Of a stretch of 43,220 nt of DNA, positions 20,001 to 27,995 are shown piece by piece. Source of the stretch: an uncultured Acidimicrobiales bacterium. GTDB lineage: Bacteria; Actinomycetota; Acidimicrobiia; Acidimicrobiales; SHLQ01. Both the position numbers and the translations under genes were made by a program. The stretch covers positions 1 to 43,220 of the forward strand of contig CAKZVC010000041.1 of the NCBI GenBank assembly GCA_937922235.1, read 5' to 3'. Position 1 is the stretch's first letter. The number at the start of each line of letters is the position of its first letter. The notes under the pieces are model-generated. The model was not told the DNA's origin and made no database searches. It saw only the letters and a program-made list of their open reading frames with translations.

Positions 20001-23000
20001 TCACCATCACCATCGGTTGCAAAGAGTGCGACAAAGACCGCGTCGTTCTCCACGCGCGTCTGGTTGAGAATCGGGACGATCACGGGAGCATCGTTCACAT
20101 CGCTGACGATCCAGGTGAACGGGACTTCCGTTGTGAGGCTTGGGGTTCCATTGTCGCGAACGGACAGGATCAATGCGTACGTTCCAGGCGTCGTCGGTGT
20201 ACCCGTCAGGCCACCTTGGGTGCCAACGGTCGACGACCAGACAAGTCCTGGCACAGCACCGAGAATCTTGACCTCAACAAGCGTGTCGCCATCGGGGTCG
20301 GAGTACGAGACCGCCAACTGTGTGGCTGCGTTCTCGGGCGATGTCTGTGTTCCCGGATCAACAACGATCGGGAAGCGGTTCGTGTTCTCAACGGTCCAAG
20401 TGAACGCCACCGTGACGTCCAACGTTCCATCGCTGGCCGTGACCGTCGTGTTGTAGACACCAGCTGCAGTGAACGGCAAGGTGCCGGCGATCTCACCCGT
20501 CGCAGGATCGATCGACAAACCTGTCGGCAAACCAGCCGCCGACCAGGTCAACACATCACCGTCAGCGTCGCTGGCGGCCGGGGTGAACGATACGACCTCT
20601 CCTTCAGCAGATAGCTGGGCTCCGATTGGATCGACCACAGGTGCGTCGTTGACGGCGGTGATGGTCCAGTTGAACGAGGTCGACCCGTCCAAGCTGCCAT
20701 CGCTTGCCGTCAACGTGACGTTGTACGAACCAGGCACCGTCGGTGTGCCCGCCATTTCGCCGGTCGCAGGGTCGATCGACAAACCTGTCGGCAAACCAGC
20801 CGCCGACCAGGTCAACACATCACCATCAGGATCGGTTGCGGTCGGTTGTAACGAGACCAGCTCGTTCTCTGGGTTCGTCGGATTCGTGACGGGATCGATG
20901 AGCGGCCGTTCGTTCACATCCGTGATCGTCCACACGATCGAGACAGCAGTCGTGAGGTTAGGGGAGCCAGCATCGCGAACCGAGATGGTCAACGGGTAAT
21001 CGCCTGGGGTCGTCGGCGTACCACTGAGGCCGCCTTGCGGACCGTTCAGCGATGACCACGACACACCTGGCGGCGGATTTCCCGAGACGGTGACGAGGTC
21101 GATCGTGTCGCCATCGGGGTCGGAGTACTCGAGCAGAAGCTGGGCGGGAGCACCTACAGGCGAAACCAGATTGCCAGGGTCGGTAAGCAGCGGGGGGCGG
21201 TTGGTGTTGTTGACCGTCCAGAGGAAGGATTCAAAGTCATCTGCGGCACCATCGCTGACGGTCAGCACGACGCCGTATGTTCCTGCCGTGTCGAACAACA
21301 ACGTGCCGGTGATCTCACCGGTTGCCGAGTCGACAGACAAGCCTGTCGGAAGCCCCGTTGCCGACCACGTCAACACGTCACCATCGACATCGGTCGCGGT
21401 GGGGGTGAGCGAAATGACCTCACCCTCTGCTGACAGCCGGTCGCCGACGGGATCGAGCACAGGTCTGGTGTTCGTCGCTACGCCGTCGGTGACGTTGAAG
21501 ATAACTGTGGTCGATCCAAGCAGGCCGCCGGTGTCACGGGCCTGCATCGTGGTCGTGTAGGTCCCCGGAAAGGTTGGGGTACCGGAGATCACACCGGTCG
21601 ATGCGTTGATCAACAACCCTGGTGGCAAGGAACCTGACCAGGTCAGGGCATCGCCGTCGGGATCTGTTGCCGTCATCGCCAACGAGAACGGTTGACCGAC
21701 CGTTGCCGATACCGGCGGCACTGGGTCAACTATCGGCCGCTGGTTCGGCCCTTCGACGACGTTCCAGAAGAACGGCTGACCATCGTTCGCCGCACCGTCA
21801 CTGACCGATGCCGTAACGCCGTATGTACGCGCAGCGCTATGGGAGATCGTTCCGGAGATTTCGCCGGTCAGCGGGTTAAGTGTGAGGCCATCAGGCAGCG
21901 TCCCGGCGAGCGACCATGTGAGCACATCTCCGTCAGCATCACGTGCGGGAAGCATCAGGGAAATCTCGTCGCCCTCGATGCTTGATTGATCGACAATCGG
22001 ATCAAGGATGGGCGCGGTGTTTGGCACGACGGGCCCTTCGACAGAATCTGAGATCTCGGACGTGACCCAGCCGAGACCGCTTATCGTGCGCGTCAGAGTT
22101 GTGGTGTAGAAGCCAGTCTTCGACGTCATCGAGAACGTGAAGGTCTCCGCGGAGGCGATCGTTGCCGTGCGTCGATCGATGAGCCGCTCGGCCGTTCCCG
22201 GGCTGGATGAGGCACTTCGGTAGAGCTCGATGACATAGTCACCGGCAACCGAGGGATCGACAAGGACATCGACCTCGGTTGCATTGCCGACCTCTTCCAC
22301 CCGGGTGATCGTCGGCGAGTTCAGTCGATCGTTACCGCCAACATCTGCGTCCCCAGGATCGTTGACGTCAAGGCCATCTCCTCCAAGGTCGATGCCAAGC
22401 CCCGTCTGGCCGAAGATGGAGTTGCCGGTGATCTCGACCTCATTCGGAAGAGCTCCGTCAAGAACCACGACACCATCTCCACCACCGCTAATGGTATTGG
22501 TCCCTGAACCAATGCCGCCGACGACCGTATTCGTCACCCCGCTCACTGCACGAACAGCTCGGTTCAAATCGAGAAACTCGTTGTTGCGAATGACCCCGAA
22601 CTCAACGTCTGTTAGCTGGATCCCGGCCTCCCATGAGTTCTCAAACTTGCTGCTCTCGATAATGAGATTGGAGACGCCACTGGCCTCGATCGAGATGCCG
22701 TTCGGCGAGTTCGTGTTCCAGATTGGCGAGCGACCGAACGTTGACCTGCTCACACGTGAGTTGTCACCGCGAAGAATTAGTGCTCCTTCGATACCAAACC
22801 CTCCAATCGCCAAGCCGCTCACGACCAACTGATCGAGCGCAGTAATTCCTCTGCTTCCGGACGGGAGATCAAACGCACCCATCGAGACGACCGGTGCAGT
22901 GACGTACGTGGCCTGCGTCGTCGCATCGATAACCGTCGGATATTCGATCGTGGGATAGAGCGACTGCGGTCGGAGAAACCAAATGCCATTTGTGTAGTTG

Positions 23001-23362
23001 GTCGCAGATGCCGGAAGGTCGAAGGTGATCGTCGTGAGCGCTGGATCGCTATTGGCTTCTTCGATCGCGGCACGAAGGGTGCACTCCGGAACATTTTCGG
23101 TATTCAGTTGTCCCGTGCTGCATACGCCATCGCCAATATTGATATCGCCAAGATCACCGGTCGAGTTAATAACGCCAATCGTGAGCGCTGAAGCGCTTGC
23201 GGCCAAGATGGCCGACAGCAATCCGAGTATGGCGAGCAGTCCAATAGACCGACGAACGCGAGTGCTATATCGAATAGGAGCGGAGCGACGTGAGCGCGTC
23301 AAGTCTCCGAGAGGCATGAAGGCCTCCACTCCCGCCAGGGCATTTGGACTGGACTCGCTCAT
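17024..23362 (-). CDS. Giant surface protein with 15 He_PIG/cadherin-like repeats
   Basis: 2112 residues. A basic N-terminus is followed by a signal/anchor helix (SIGLLAILGLLSAILAASASA). Next comes a CSLREA-like segment (GDGVCSTGQ...ECTLRAAIEEANS) and a right-handed beta-helix-like region with NNEFLDLN and GNSIFGQTGLGIDLGGDG. About 15 tandem domains of about 90 residues follow (encoded about 22000-17950), each with an N-x-x-P start, DPDGDxLTWS, GLPxGLxIDxxTGxISG and a TYxxxVxxSDG ending. A Pro/Thr-rich linker, a domain with DVLGND and YTVTDDSG, a transmembrane helix (LAFAPLVFGVLRWMFV) and a 65-residue cytoplasmic tail finish the protein. It probably mediates adhesion with Ca2+-stabilised repeats. 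Its stop is 4 nt from the convergent polX stop. Confidence 0.9.
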   Translation of the reverse strand: MSESSPNALAGVEAFMPLGDLTRSRRSAPIRYSTRVRRSIGLLAILGLLSAILAASASALTIGVINSTGDLGDINIGDGVCSTGQLNTENVPECTLRAAIEEANSDPALTTITFDLPASATNYTNGIWFLRPQSLYPTIEYPTVIDATTQATYVTAPVVSMGAFDLPSGSRGITALDQLVVSGLAIGGFGIEGALILRGDNSRVSRSTFGRSPIWNTNSPNGISIEASGVSNLIIESSKFENSWEAGIQLTDVEFGVIRNNEFLDLNRAVRAVSGVTNTVVGGIGSGTNTISGGGDGVVVLDGALPNEVEITGNSIFGQTGLGIDLGGDGLDVNDPGDADVGGNDRLNSPTITRVEEVGNATEVDVLVDPSVAGDYVIELYRSASSSPGTAERLIDRRTATIASAETFTFSMTSKTGFYTTTLTRTISGLGWVTSEISDSVEGPVVPNTAPILDPIVDQSSIEGDEISLMLPARDADGDVLTWSLAGTLPDGLTLNPLTGEISGTISHSAARTYGVTASVSDGAANDGQPFFWNVVEGPNQRPIVDPVPPVSATVGQPFSLAMTATDPDGDALTWSGSLPPGLLINASTGVISGTPTFPGTYTTTMQARDTGGLLGSTTVIFNVTDGVATNTRPVLDPVGDRLSAEGEVISLTPTATDVDGDVLTWSATGLPTGLSVDSATGEITGTLLFDTAGTYGVVLTVSDGAADDFESFLWTVNNTNRPPLLTDPGNLVSPVGAPAQLLLEYSDPDGDTIDLVTVSGNPPPGVSWSSLNGPQGGLSGTPTTPGDYPLTISVRDAGSPNLTTAVSIVWTITDVNERPLIDPVTNPTNPENELVSLQPTATDPDGDVLTWSAAGLPTGLSIDPATGEMAGTPTVPGSYNVTLTASDGSLDGSTSFNWTITAVNDAPVVDPIGAQLSAEGEVVSFTPAASDADGDVLTWSAAGLPTGLSIDPATGEIAGTLPFTAAGVYNTTVTASDGTLDVTVAFTWTVENTNRFPIVVDPGTQTSPENAATQLAVSYSDPDGDTLVEVKILGAVPGLVWSSTVGTQGGLTGTPTTPGTYALILSVRDNGTPSLTTEVPFTWIVSDVNDAPVIVPILNQTRVENDAVFVALFATDGDGDVLTWSATGLPPGLSIDAASGEITGTLPFTSAGVYNPTVNVTDGLLQDSASFVWTVNNLNRPPVITRPSPLTNAEDDVVAEPFVAADPDGDSISWSATGLPPGLTINATTGEVTGTLPFDAAGTYTPLITATDGMVNASEAISWVVTNVNRVPSVTNPGAQLGAENSPFSLAVIATDPDADALTWSATGLPPGLSIDSATGEISGTPTFGSSGVYSPVVTASDGALSASAVFSIDIIDVNRPPVVATPSPIATDEGSPVSQALTAFDPDGDTLSWSAPGLPDGLAIDPDSGVIAGTPSFSSAGTYTVAVTVSDPVGATDSTTIAITVGDLNRPPVITSQGAQTNTIGDSVSLALTAIDVDGDTLSWTAAGLPSGLTIDASTGAIAGVLSPSALPGYTVTVVVSDGALTDVDVFSWAIEQPANLAPTLWAAAPATAIEGVLFSLPLSATDPEGDVLSWSAAGLPTGLSIDPATGEISGTPSFTSAGTYSPTVTVSDGNLAVSAPLSLTVSNVNRPPVINPIALTAISEGESLTASATATDPDGDTLTWSATGLPPGMTINPATGRISGVADYASAGSYTALIAVDDGSSQDSTAATLIIFNTNRAPVVTQLPPRSNVVGDVVTLSPVAADADGDAVTWQVTGLPNGITFDPSTGSMTGSPTSAESAMVVVTASDANGGTDTTTFVWTVAPVTPPPTTVPPTTAPPTTQPPPTTQATAPTTQATSSTSTTTTTSTTTTSTSTTSTTALPAASTSPTISEPVATPSSVPPQLAFAEIDAMDDSFGAAENTVRFDVLGNDTIGDNARIVSVSQPSVGSVEIDGNEVVVSVPPSFAGTLAFSYTVTDDSGAEATADVQVFSVNVLSPASQSTNITDAPGIETPAELVERFSALFVGLLQVRLTSVQLSTLAFAPLVFGVLRWMFVRKEYLVSVTNAPRSRSIDVGADAGVFKLRHNAVIWSYGRTRKLSNGKVKALVELPTGDRSWIDADLIADTGF
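20508..20560 (-). repeat. 53-bp exact repeat inside the surface-protein gene, copy A
   Basis: Identical over 53 nt to 20772-20824. Both encode the D-x-D-G-D-V-L-T-W-S-A-A-G-L-P-T-G-L-S-I-D core of adjacent He_PIG domains (repeats 5 and 6). The other domains share the protein motif but not the codons, so this pair was copied recently. Confidence 0.85.
20772..20824 (-). repeat. 53-bp exact repeat inside the surface-protein gene, copy B
   Basis: Second member of the pair with 20508-20560. The 264-bp offset is one domain length, so unequal crossover here would add or remove exactly one domain in frame. Confidence 0.85.
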
Positions 23363-23449
23363 TGCTGTCCATATCGGCAGATTTCCGGAAATTCAGTACC
23401 GAAAGCAGGCGAATTGGGCCCCCCGACCTAGCCCACGAGCTGAATAATC

Positions 23450-23489
23450 AACGAAAACGACAATGGGAGCCCGCCGAAGCGGACTCCCA
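23450..23489 (-). terminator. Rho-independent terminator of glnII
   Basis: On the minus strand TGGGAGTCCGC and GCGGGCTCCCA form a hairpin closed by a short TTCG-type loop (23464-23489), followed by a T-rich stretch (TTGTCGTTTTCG). It lies 39 nt after the glnII stop. Confidence 0.8.
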
Positions 23490-23528
23490 TCAATCACCTA
23501 TGTTGCTTACGCCGTGCGGCGCAGCGCG

Positions 23529-24539
23529 TTACGCGAGTGCCGAACCAATCGTGTCGGTCAGCAGACCAGCGACCACGTAGGGGTCAGCGTTTGCGTTCGG
23601 GCGACGATCTTCGATGTAGCCCTTCTGGTCTTGCTCGACCTGCCATGGAATGCGGATCGACGCACCACGGTCGGAAACGCCGTAGCTGAACTGGTCGAAG
23701 CGCTGGGTCTCGTGATCGCCAGTGAGGCGCTCCTCGATACCGATGCCGTAGCCCTCGAGGTGCTTCGCCGGAACGCCCTCGGCGCCCATTGCTTCACACG
23801 CTGCGATGATTGGCTCGTAGCTCTCACGCATGGCCTTGGTCGAGAAGTTCGTGTGCATACCTGCACCGTTCCAATCGCCCTTCATTGGCTTTGCGTCGAT
23901 CGATACCTCGATGTTGAACTCTTCGCCTGCCCGATACAACAAGTAGCGAGCAATCCAGAGGTGGTCGCCAACCTCGACGGTGCCGGCTGGGCCGATCTGG
24001 AATTCCCACTGGCCAGGCATGACCTCGGCGTTGGTGCCGGAGATCTTGAGGCCGGCAGCAATGCACCAGTCGGTGTGGAGCTCTACAAGGTCACGGCCGG
24101 CAATGCGAAGTGCGCCGACGCCGCAGTAGTACGGGCCCTGTGGTCCGGGGTAGCCGGCTGGCGGGAAGCCGTATGGCCACTTGGTCTCCGGGTCGAGGAG
24201 GGTGTACTCCTGCTCGAGGCCGAACCATGGCTCCTGGTCGCCGTACTTGTCCTCGGCAGCGCGTGCGAGCGAGCGAGTGTTGGTTGGGATTGGGGTCATG
24301 TCGACGAACATCGACTCGCACATGACGAGGATGTTGTCGCCACCACGGATTGGGTCCGGGAAGGTCGAAACTGGCTTGAGCACGATGTCGCTCTTGTCGC
24401 CTGGTGCCTGGTTGGTGCTGGAGCCGTCGTAGCCCCAGATGCCTGGCTCTTCGCCGTCCTGCAAGATCTTGGTCTTGGATCGAACTTCCTTCGTCGGCTC
24501 CGTGCCGTCGATCCAGATGTACTCCGCTCGGTAAACCAT
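23529..24539 (-). CDS. glnII: Glutamine synthetase type II (eukaryote-like)
   Basis: 336 residues. ATP-dependent synthesis of glutamine from glutamate and ammonia. GSII signatures: AEYIWIDGT near the N-terminus, GYDGSSTNQAPGDKSDI, WFGLEQEYTLLD for the catalytic acidic cluster, GTNAEVMPGQWEFQIGP, and NGAGMHTNFSTKAMR. Its length fits GSII, well below the roughly 450 residues of GSI. The start is ATG 24539 with AAGGAG about 8 nt upstream; an in-frame GTG at 24548 would overlap that site. It is divergent from a type I glutamine synthetase and shares a 217-nt control region with it. GSII enzymes are usually made under nitrogen limitation and are not adenylylated. Confidence 0.96.
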   Translation of the reverse strand: MVYRAEYIWIDGTEPTKEVRSKTKILQDGEEPGIWGYDGSSTNQAPGDKSDIVLKPVSTFPDPIRGGDNILVMCESMFVDMTPIPTNTRSLARAAEDKYGDQEPWFGLEQEYTLLDPETKWPYGFPPAGYPGPQGPYYCGVGALRIAGRDLVELHTDWCIAAGLKISGTNAEVMPGQWEFQIGPAGTVEVGDHLWIARYLLYRAGEEFNIEVSIDAKPMKGDWNGAGMHTNFSTKAMRESYEPIIAACEAMGAEGVPAKHLEGYGIGIEERLTGDHETQRFDQFSYGVSDRGASIRIPWQVEQDQKGYIEDRRPNANADPYVVAGLLTDTIGSALA

Positions 24540-24678
24540 CCGAGTCACTCCTTGGTTGGGGGTTGTCTGCCTCTTTCAAGGCCGTGTCCTCACGGGATTC
24601 GGCAGAATTACGCCCAAATCTCTCCCACTAGACAACGTGACGGTAGCCGCGTCTACTGCTGTCGCGCATGTTGGCTCT

Positions 24679-24720
24679 GTTAACACCGTGTGAAACGCGG
24701 TGGGTGACACCTGTAGCGAA
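24679..24720. promoter_or_regulatory. 12-bp-periodic half-site array, candidate GlnR-type binding region
   Basis: Four 5-mers start exactly 12 nt apart: TTAAC (24680), GAAAC (24692), GTGAC (24704) and GCGAA (24716). They alternate in the style of the actinobacterial GlnR box (gTnAC and GAAAC). The published-style box has 6-nt gaps; here the gaps are 7 nt, so the match is imperfect. It lies 37 nt before glnA and in the shared glnII/glnA control region. Confidence 0.35.
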
Positions 24721-24756
24721 GTGGCCGATTCGGCGCGCGCACGCCACCATGGTCGG

Positions 24757-26082
24757 ATGGAACCACAAGAGAAGTACGTCCTTCGCACGGTCGAAGAACG
24801 CGGTGTTCGCCTGATCCGTTTGTGGTTCACGGACGTTCTCGGCCAGCACAAGTCGGTGGCGATCTCGCCCGCCGAACTCGAAAAGGTCTTTGAAGAAGGC
24901 CTCCAGTTCGATGGTTCGTCCATCGATGGGTTCAGCCGAGTGCAGGAGAGCGATGTTCTGGCGCGGCCCGACGCCCGCACGTTCGAGCTGTTGCCATGGG
25001 CCCGTGACGACGAGCCGAGCGGCCTCATGTTTTGCAACATCGAACAGCTCGACGGCTCACCGTTCGCTGGCGACCCTCGGCAGGTGTTGCGCCGCAACCT
25101 CGACAAAGCACACGATGCAGGGTTTACGTTCTTCGTCGCTCCCGAGATCGAGTTCTTCTATTTCGAAAGCGATAACCCGAACAACATCGTCCCCGTGGAC
25201 ACCGCCTCCTACTTCGACCTAACGACAGCCGATGTAGCGAGCGATCTACGAAAGACCACGCTGCACATGCTCGAGGCGCTATCGATCCCTGTCGAGTACA
25301 GCTTCCACGAAGATGCTCCGAGCCAGCACGAGATCGACCTGCAGTACACCGAAGCACTGGCGATGGCCGACTCGATCATGACGTTCCGGTTGGTCGTAAA
25401 GAAGATCGCCCAAGAACAGGGCATGCACGCAACGTTCATGCCCAAGCCGCTCGACAACGTGCAGGGCTCGGGCATGCACACGCACATGTCGTTGTGGCGC
25501 GATGGCGAGAATGCGTTCTACGACCCAAACAACGAATACGGCCTCAGCACGATCGCACAGCAGTTCATTGCGGGCACGCTGCGTCACGCACGCGAGATCT
25601 CGGCGGTGACCAACCAGCTGATCAACTCGTACAAGCGACTGAACGACGGTCTCGAAGCGCCGCGGTATGTGTCGTGGGCTCGCAACAACCAAAGCACGCT
25701 CGTACGCGTTCCGGTGACCAAGCCCAACAAGCCTGACGCAACCCGCATCGAATACCGAGCACCAGATCCTGCGTGCAACCCGTACCTTGCGTTCGCATTG
25801 ATCCTGGCCGCTGGCATGAAGGGCATCGAAGAGGGCTACGACCTCCAGGCCGAAACCAAGGTCAACCTCTTCGATCGACGTGAAGCAACCAGCGCCGGAG
25901 TGGACGGGCTTCCGCGCTCACTCGACGAGGCCCTCGTCGAGATGGAAGGTTCCGACCTCGTTCGCGAAGCGCTCGGTGAGCACATCTTTGAATGGTTCAT
26001 CCGCAACCGCCGTGCCGAGTGGGCCGAGTATTCACGTCAAGTGAGCCCCTTTGAGCTCGACCGCTACTTCCGGAACTGGTGA
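24757..26082 (+). CDS. glnA: Glutamine synthetase type I
   Basis: 441 residues. Domains: beta-grasp N-terminus with LQFDGSSIDGFSRVQESD, then the catalytic barrel with APEIEFFYF, EDAPSQHEIDLQY, GSGMHTHMSLW, and RIEYRAPDPACNPYLAFALILAAGMKGI. The usual adenylylation site (NLYDLP) is replaced by NLFDRRE, with Phe instead of Tyr, and the sequence is shorter than the regulated beta subtype. So covalent control by GlnE is unlikely. It is probably regulated by transcription or feedback. ATG 24757 fits the family start. The response-regulator gene follows after 4 nt, which is a tight operon. Confidence 0.95.
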   Translation: MEPQEKYVLRTVEERGVRLIRLWFTDVLGQHKSVAISPAELEKVFEEGLQFDGSSIDGFSRVQESDVLARPDARTFELLPWARDDEPSGLMFCNIEQLDGSPFAGDPRQVLRRNLDKAHDAGFTFFVAPEIEFFYFESDNPNNIVPVDTASYFDLTTADVASDLRKTTLHMLEALSIPVEYSFHEDAPSQHEIDLQYTEALAMADSIMTFRLVVKKIAQEQGMHATFMPKPLDNVQGSGMHTHMSLWRDGENAFYDPNNEYGLSTIAQQFIAGTLRHAREISAVTNQLINSYKRLNDGLEAPRYVSWARNNQSTLVRVPVTKPNKPDATRIEYRAPDPACNPYLAFALILAAGMKGIEEGYDLQAETKVNLFDRREATSAGVDGLPRSLDEALVEMEGSDLVREALGEHIFEWFIRNRRAEWAEYSRQVSPFELDRYFRNW

Positions 26083-26086
26083 GCCG

Positions 26087-26770
26087 ATGACGACCCCGAC
26101 CGTCCTCCTCTACCCCAGCCCGATGGGCAGCAGCCTGACCAAGGTGCTCGACATCTTGGGCTACGAATGGAAAGCCGTCTCTGATGCATCTGCTGCGGAA
26201 ACACTCGAACCCGTCACTGGGTGGTCCGGGGCGATCATCACCGTCGATGGCAACCCGGACGAAGCCTTTCGTATCGCGAAGTGGATGCGCACACGCGACG
26301 ATGCTGCGGCAGCAACGCTCATGCTCGTGTCAGCCGACGCGCTCCCTGAGCTCGCCGATCACACCGATCACTTCGACGACTTCTGCCTGACCCCGTTCCA
26401 CCCGAGTGAACTCGAAGCTCGGCTCGAGCACATGATCCAGCGCTACGTCGAAGACGGAGCCGACGCGATCATCACGTTCGGCCCGCTCAGCCTGAACGTC
26501 GAGACGTATCAGGCAATGGTCGACGGTCGAGCCCTCGACCTCACCTACATGGAGTACGAGCTGCTTCGCTTCCTTACTGCGCAGCCCGGCAAGGTGTTCA
26601 GCCGTGAGATTCTGCTCAGCGAGGTATGGGGATACGACTACTACGGCGGTGCTCGCACAGTAGACGTACACATCCGTCGCCTCCGGTCGAAGCTCGGCGA
26701 AGAACACGCCAGCCTCATCTCGACCGTCCGCTCCGTCGGCTACCGCCTCGGCACCGCCAACTGGCGCTGA
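26087..26770 (+). CDS. Orphan OmpR-family response regulator, GlnR-like
   Basis: 228 residues. The N-terminal receiver-like domain (1-120) lacks the acidic pocket (VLLYPSP instead of VLxVDDD) and the conserved Lys (LTPFHPSEL). The C-terminal winged helix is canonical: LTYMEYELLRFLTAQPGKVFSREILLSEVWGYDYYGGARTVDVHIRRLRSKLG ... VRSVGYRL. These are features of GlnR, the actinobacterial nitrogen regulator, which works as an unphosphorylated dimer. Direct linkage to glnA (4-nt gap) supports a role in nitrogen control. No histidine kinase is nearby. A palindromic repeat begins on the base after its stop codon. GlnR identity is inference; a GlnR-like homologue is safer. Confidence 0.85.
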   Translation: MTTPTVLLYPSPMGSSLTKVLDILGYEWKAVSDASAAETLEPVTGWSGAIITVDGNPDEAFRIAKWMRTRDDAAAATLMLVSADALPELADHTDHFDDFCLTPFHPSELEARLEHMIQRYVEDGADAIITFGPLSLNVETYQAMVDGRALDLTYMEYELLRFLTAQPGKVFSREILLSEVWGYDYYGGARTVDVHIRRLRSKLGEEHASLISTVRSVGYRLGTANWR

Positions 26771-26803
26771 GTGGCGAATTAGGGACAGTCCCTCATTCGT
26801 CAC
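26771..26803. repeat. 33-nt intergenic palindrome, family A copy 1
   Basis: GTGGCGAATTAGGGA/TCCCTCATTCGTCAC, near-perfect around a central AGGGACAGTCCCT. It differs from 37036-37068 at two positions. It starts directly after the TGA of the response regulator and could end its transcript, although no T-tract follows. Confidence 0.9.
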
Positions 26804-26814
26804 TCGATCACAGA

Positions 26815-26846
26815 AACTTCTCGACAGTTCCGGTCGAGATCCGCGG
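26815..26846 (-). repeat. 32-nt dispersed repeat, copy 1
   Basis: Read on the minus strand this begins CCGCGGATCTCGACCG and ends TGTCGAGAAGTT. It matches 29221-29252 on the plus strand at 28 or more of 32 positions. Its function is unknown; both copies are intergenic. Confidence 0.8.
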
Positions 26847-26942
26847 AGGTCGACAACTCAAGTTCGAGGCAGCCCGCCTGGGCTGAGTCGATACTTGTTC
26901 AGGTATTTGGAACTGGGCGTCGATGGTCGACGTAGAACTCTT

Positions 26943-27731
26943 ATGCAGCGCTATCTGTTTCTACTTTCCCTCTTTGCCCTAGTGGCTGTCGGCTGCTCGG
27001 ACGATGAACCGAACACTGTCACTGCGGGCAGCAATAGTGAGCTCGAAGAGGCCATGGACGACAGCGCAATGGAGGAATACTCCGGTGCCATTTCCGACGA
27101 CAGCGCACCCATCGAGGTCGGCCCCACAACCACCGCGCGATGGGAAACAACCCTCGAGGATTACCCGCTCCTGACACTCCTTGACGACGACGGACTTGCT
27201 TGGATCGGAACTGCCTCGTTCATAATGACGGACCGAGACGGAACACCAACGTTCTCGGGCGGCGACAACAACCCGGAGTTCCTTGTGAAGATCGACGGCT
27301 GGTTTGGTGCGAACAACTACATCGAATTCACGATCAACACCGCCAACGTCAACCTGGACACGGCTGAAGGACGCCCTGAGTATCGCCTGTGCGGAGGACA
27401 CGTGGCTTGGCTCTCCCAAGTCGGCGAGGACCAGTATCGACGTTTTCCTGGCCAGCTACCAGAGATTCGGGGATCAAGCCTCGATTGGACAAGCGAGGGA
27501 TGCGCCGAAAGCGGCATTCCTGGCCAGTTCGCCAGCCTGTTCAACGAAGCAGTAGCCGTCGAGGTGTTATCCGATGGATCTGGTTTCAGCATCAGTCCGG
27601 CGAATGGCGACGGCGATCCGCACTACTTCACCAAGCTCGATCCGGCAGAGATCGACACGACGACCCTCATCGCCCCAGAAACCACCGAACCGCCACAAAC
27701 AACAACAACCACCACCGAAGCCAGCAACTAG
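26943..27731 (+). CDS. Secreted lipoprotein (262 aa), function unknown
   Basis: The signal peptide MQRYLFLLSLFALVAVGC ends in lipobox V-A-V-G-C, so Cys18 should be lipidated. The mature part is acidic at first, then carries a beta-rich domain (FIMTDRDGTPTFSGGDNNP, FTINTANVNLDTAEGRPEYRLCGGHV, SEGCAESGIPGQFA) with two Cys that may pair. A Thr-rich tail (PPQTTTTTTEASN) ends it. ATG 26943 was chosen because it gives the signal peptide. I do not recognise the family. Confidence 0.75.
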   Translation: MQRYLFLLSLFALVAVGCSDDEPNTVTAGSNSELEEAMDDSAMEEYSGAISDDSAPIEVGPTTTARWETTLEDYPLLTLLDDDGLAWIGTASFIMTDRDGTPTFSGGDNNPEFLVKIDGWFGANNYIEFTINTANVNLDTAEGRPEYRLCGGHVAWLSQVGEDQYRRFPGQLPEIRGSSLDWTSEGCAESGIPGQFASLFNEAVAVEVLSDGSGFSISPANGDGDPHYFTKLDPAEIDTTTLIAPETTEPPQTTTTTTEASN

Positions 27732-27756
27732 CCCGTAGCTGACATCTGGTGTCTTC

Positions 27757-27970
27757 GGTGCCTGGCACCAAGTGGCTACTTCTCCTCACCGCGCTGCAGT
27801 GGTCTGGCGACTCAACCCCTTCATCGAACCAACGGTGCCAGGCACCAATCGACTACAAATCGAGCAATATGGCCTGATATCGCAACGATTTGATGACGTT
27901 GTGCCCAACCGTTTCGGGTTGACTTGAGGTTTTTGTACCTGGCACCAATCGACGGTTTGGTGCCAGGTAC
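27757..27970. repeat. Intergenic palindromes of GGTGCCTGGCACC type
   Basis: Four copies of a GG(T/A)(G/A)CC-A/T-GGCACC core occur at 27757-27769, 27834-27846, 27935-27946 and 27959-27970. The last two form a perfect 14-bp stem (GTACCTGGCACCAA with TTGGTGCCAGGTAC) around an 8-nt loop just upstream of the oxidoreductase gene. The rest of this 264-nt gap shows no coding sequence. Confidence 0.85.
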
Positions 27971-27995
27971 GAATCGTCGTGGCAGACTCGCGACC

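Noticed and set aside
17505..20999. Several long plus-strand frames inside the giant protein gene
   Set aside because: They are antisense images of regular codon bias in the repeats (V/G/S-rich), with no domains or start signals.
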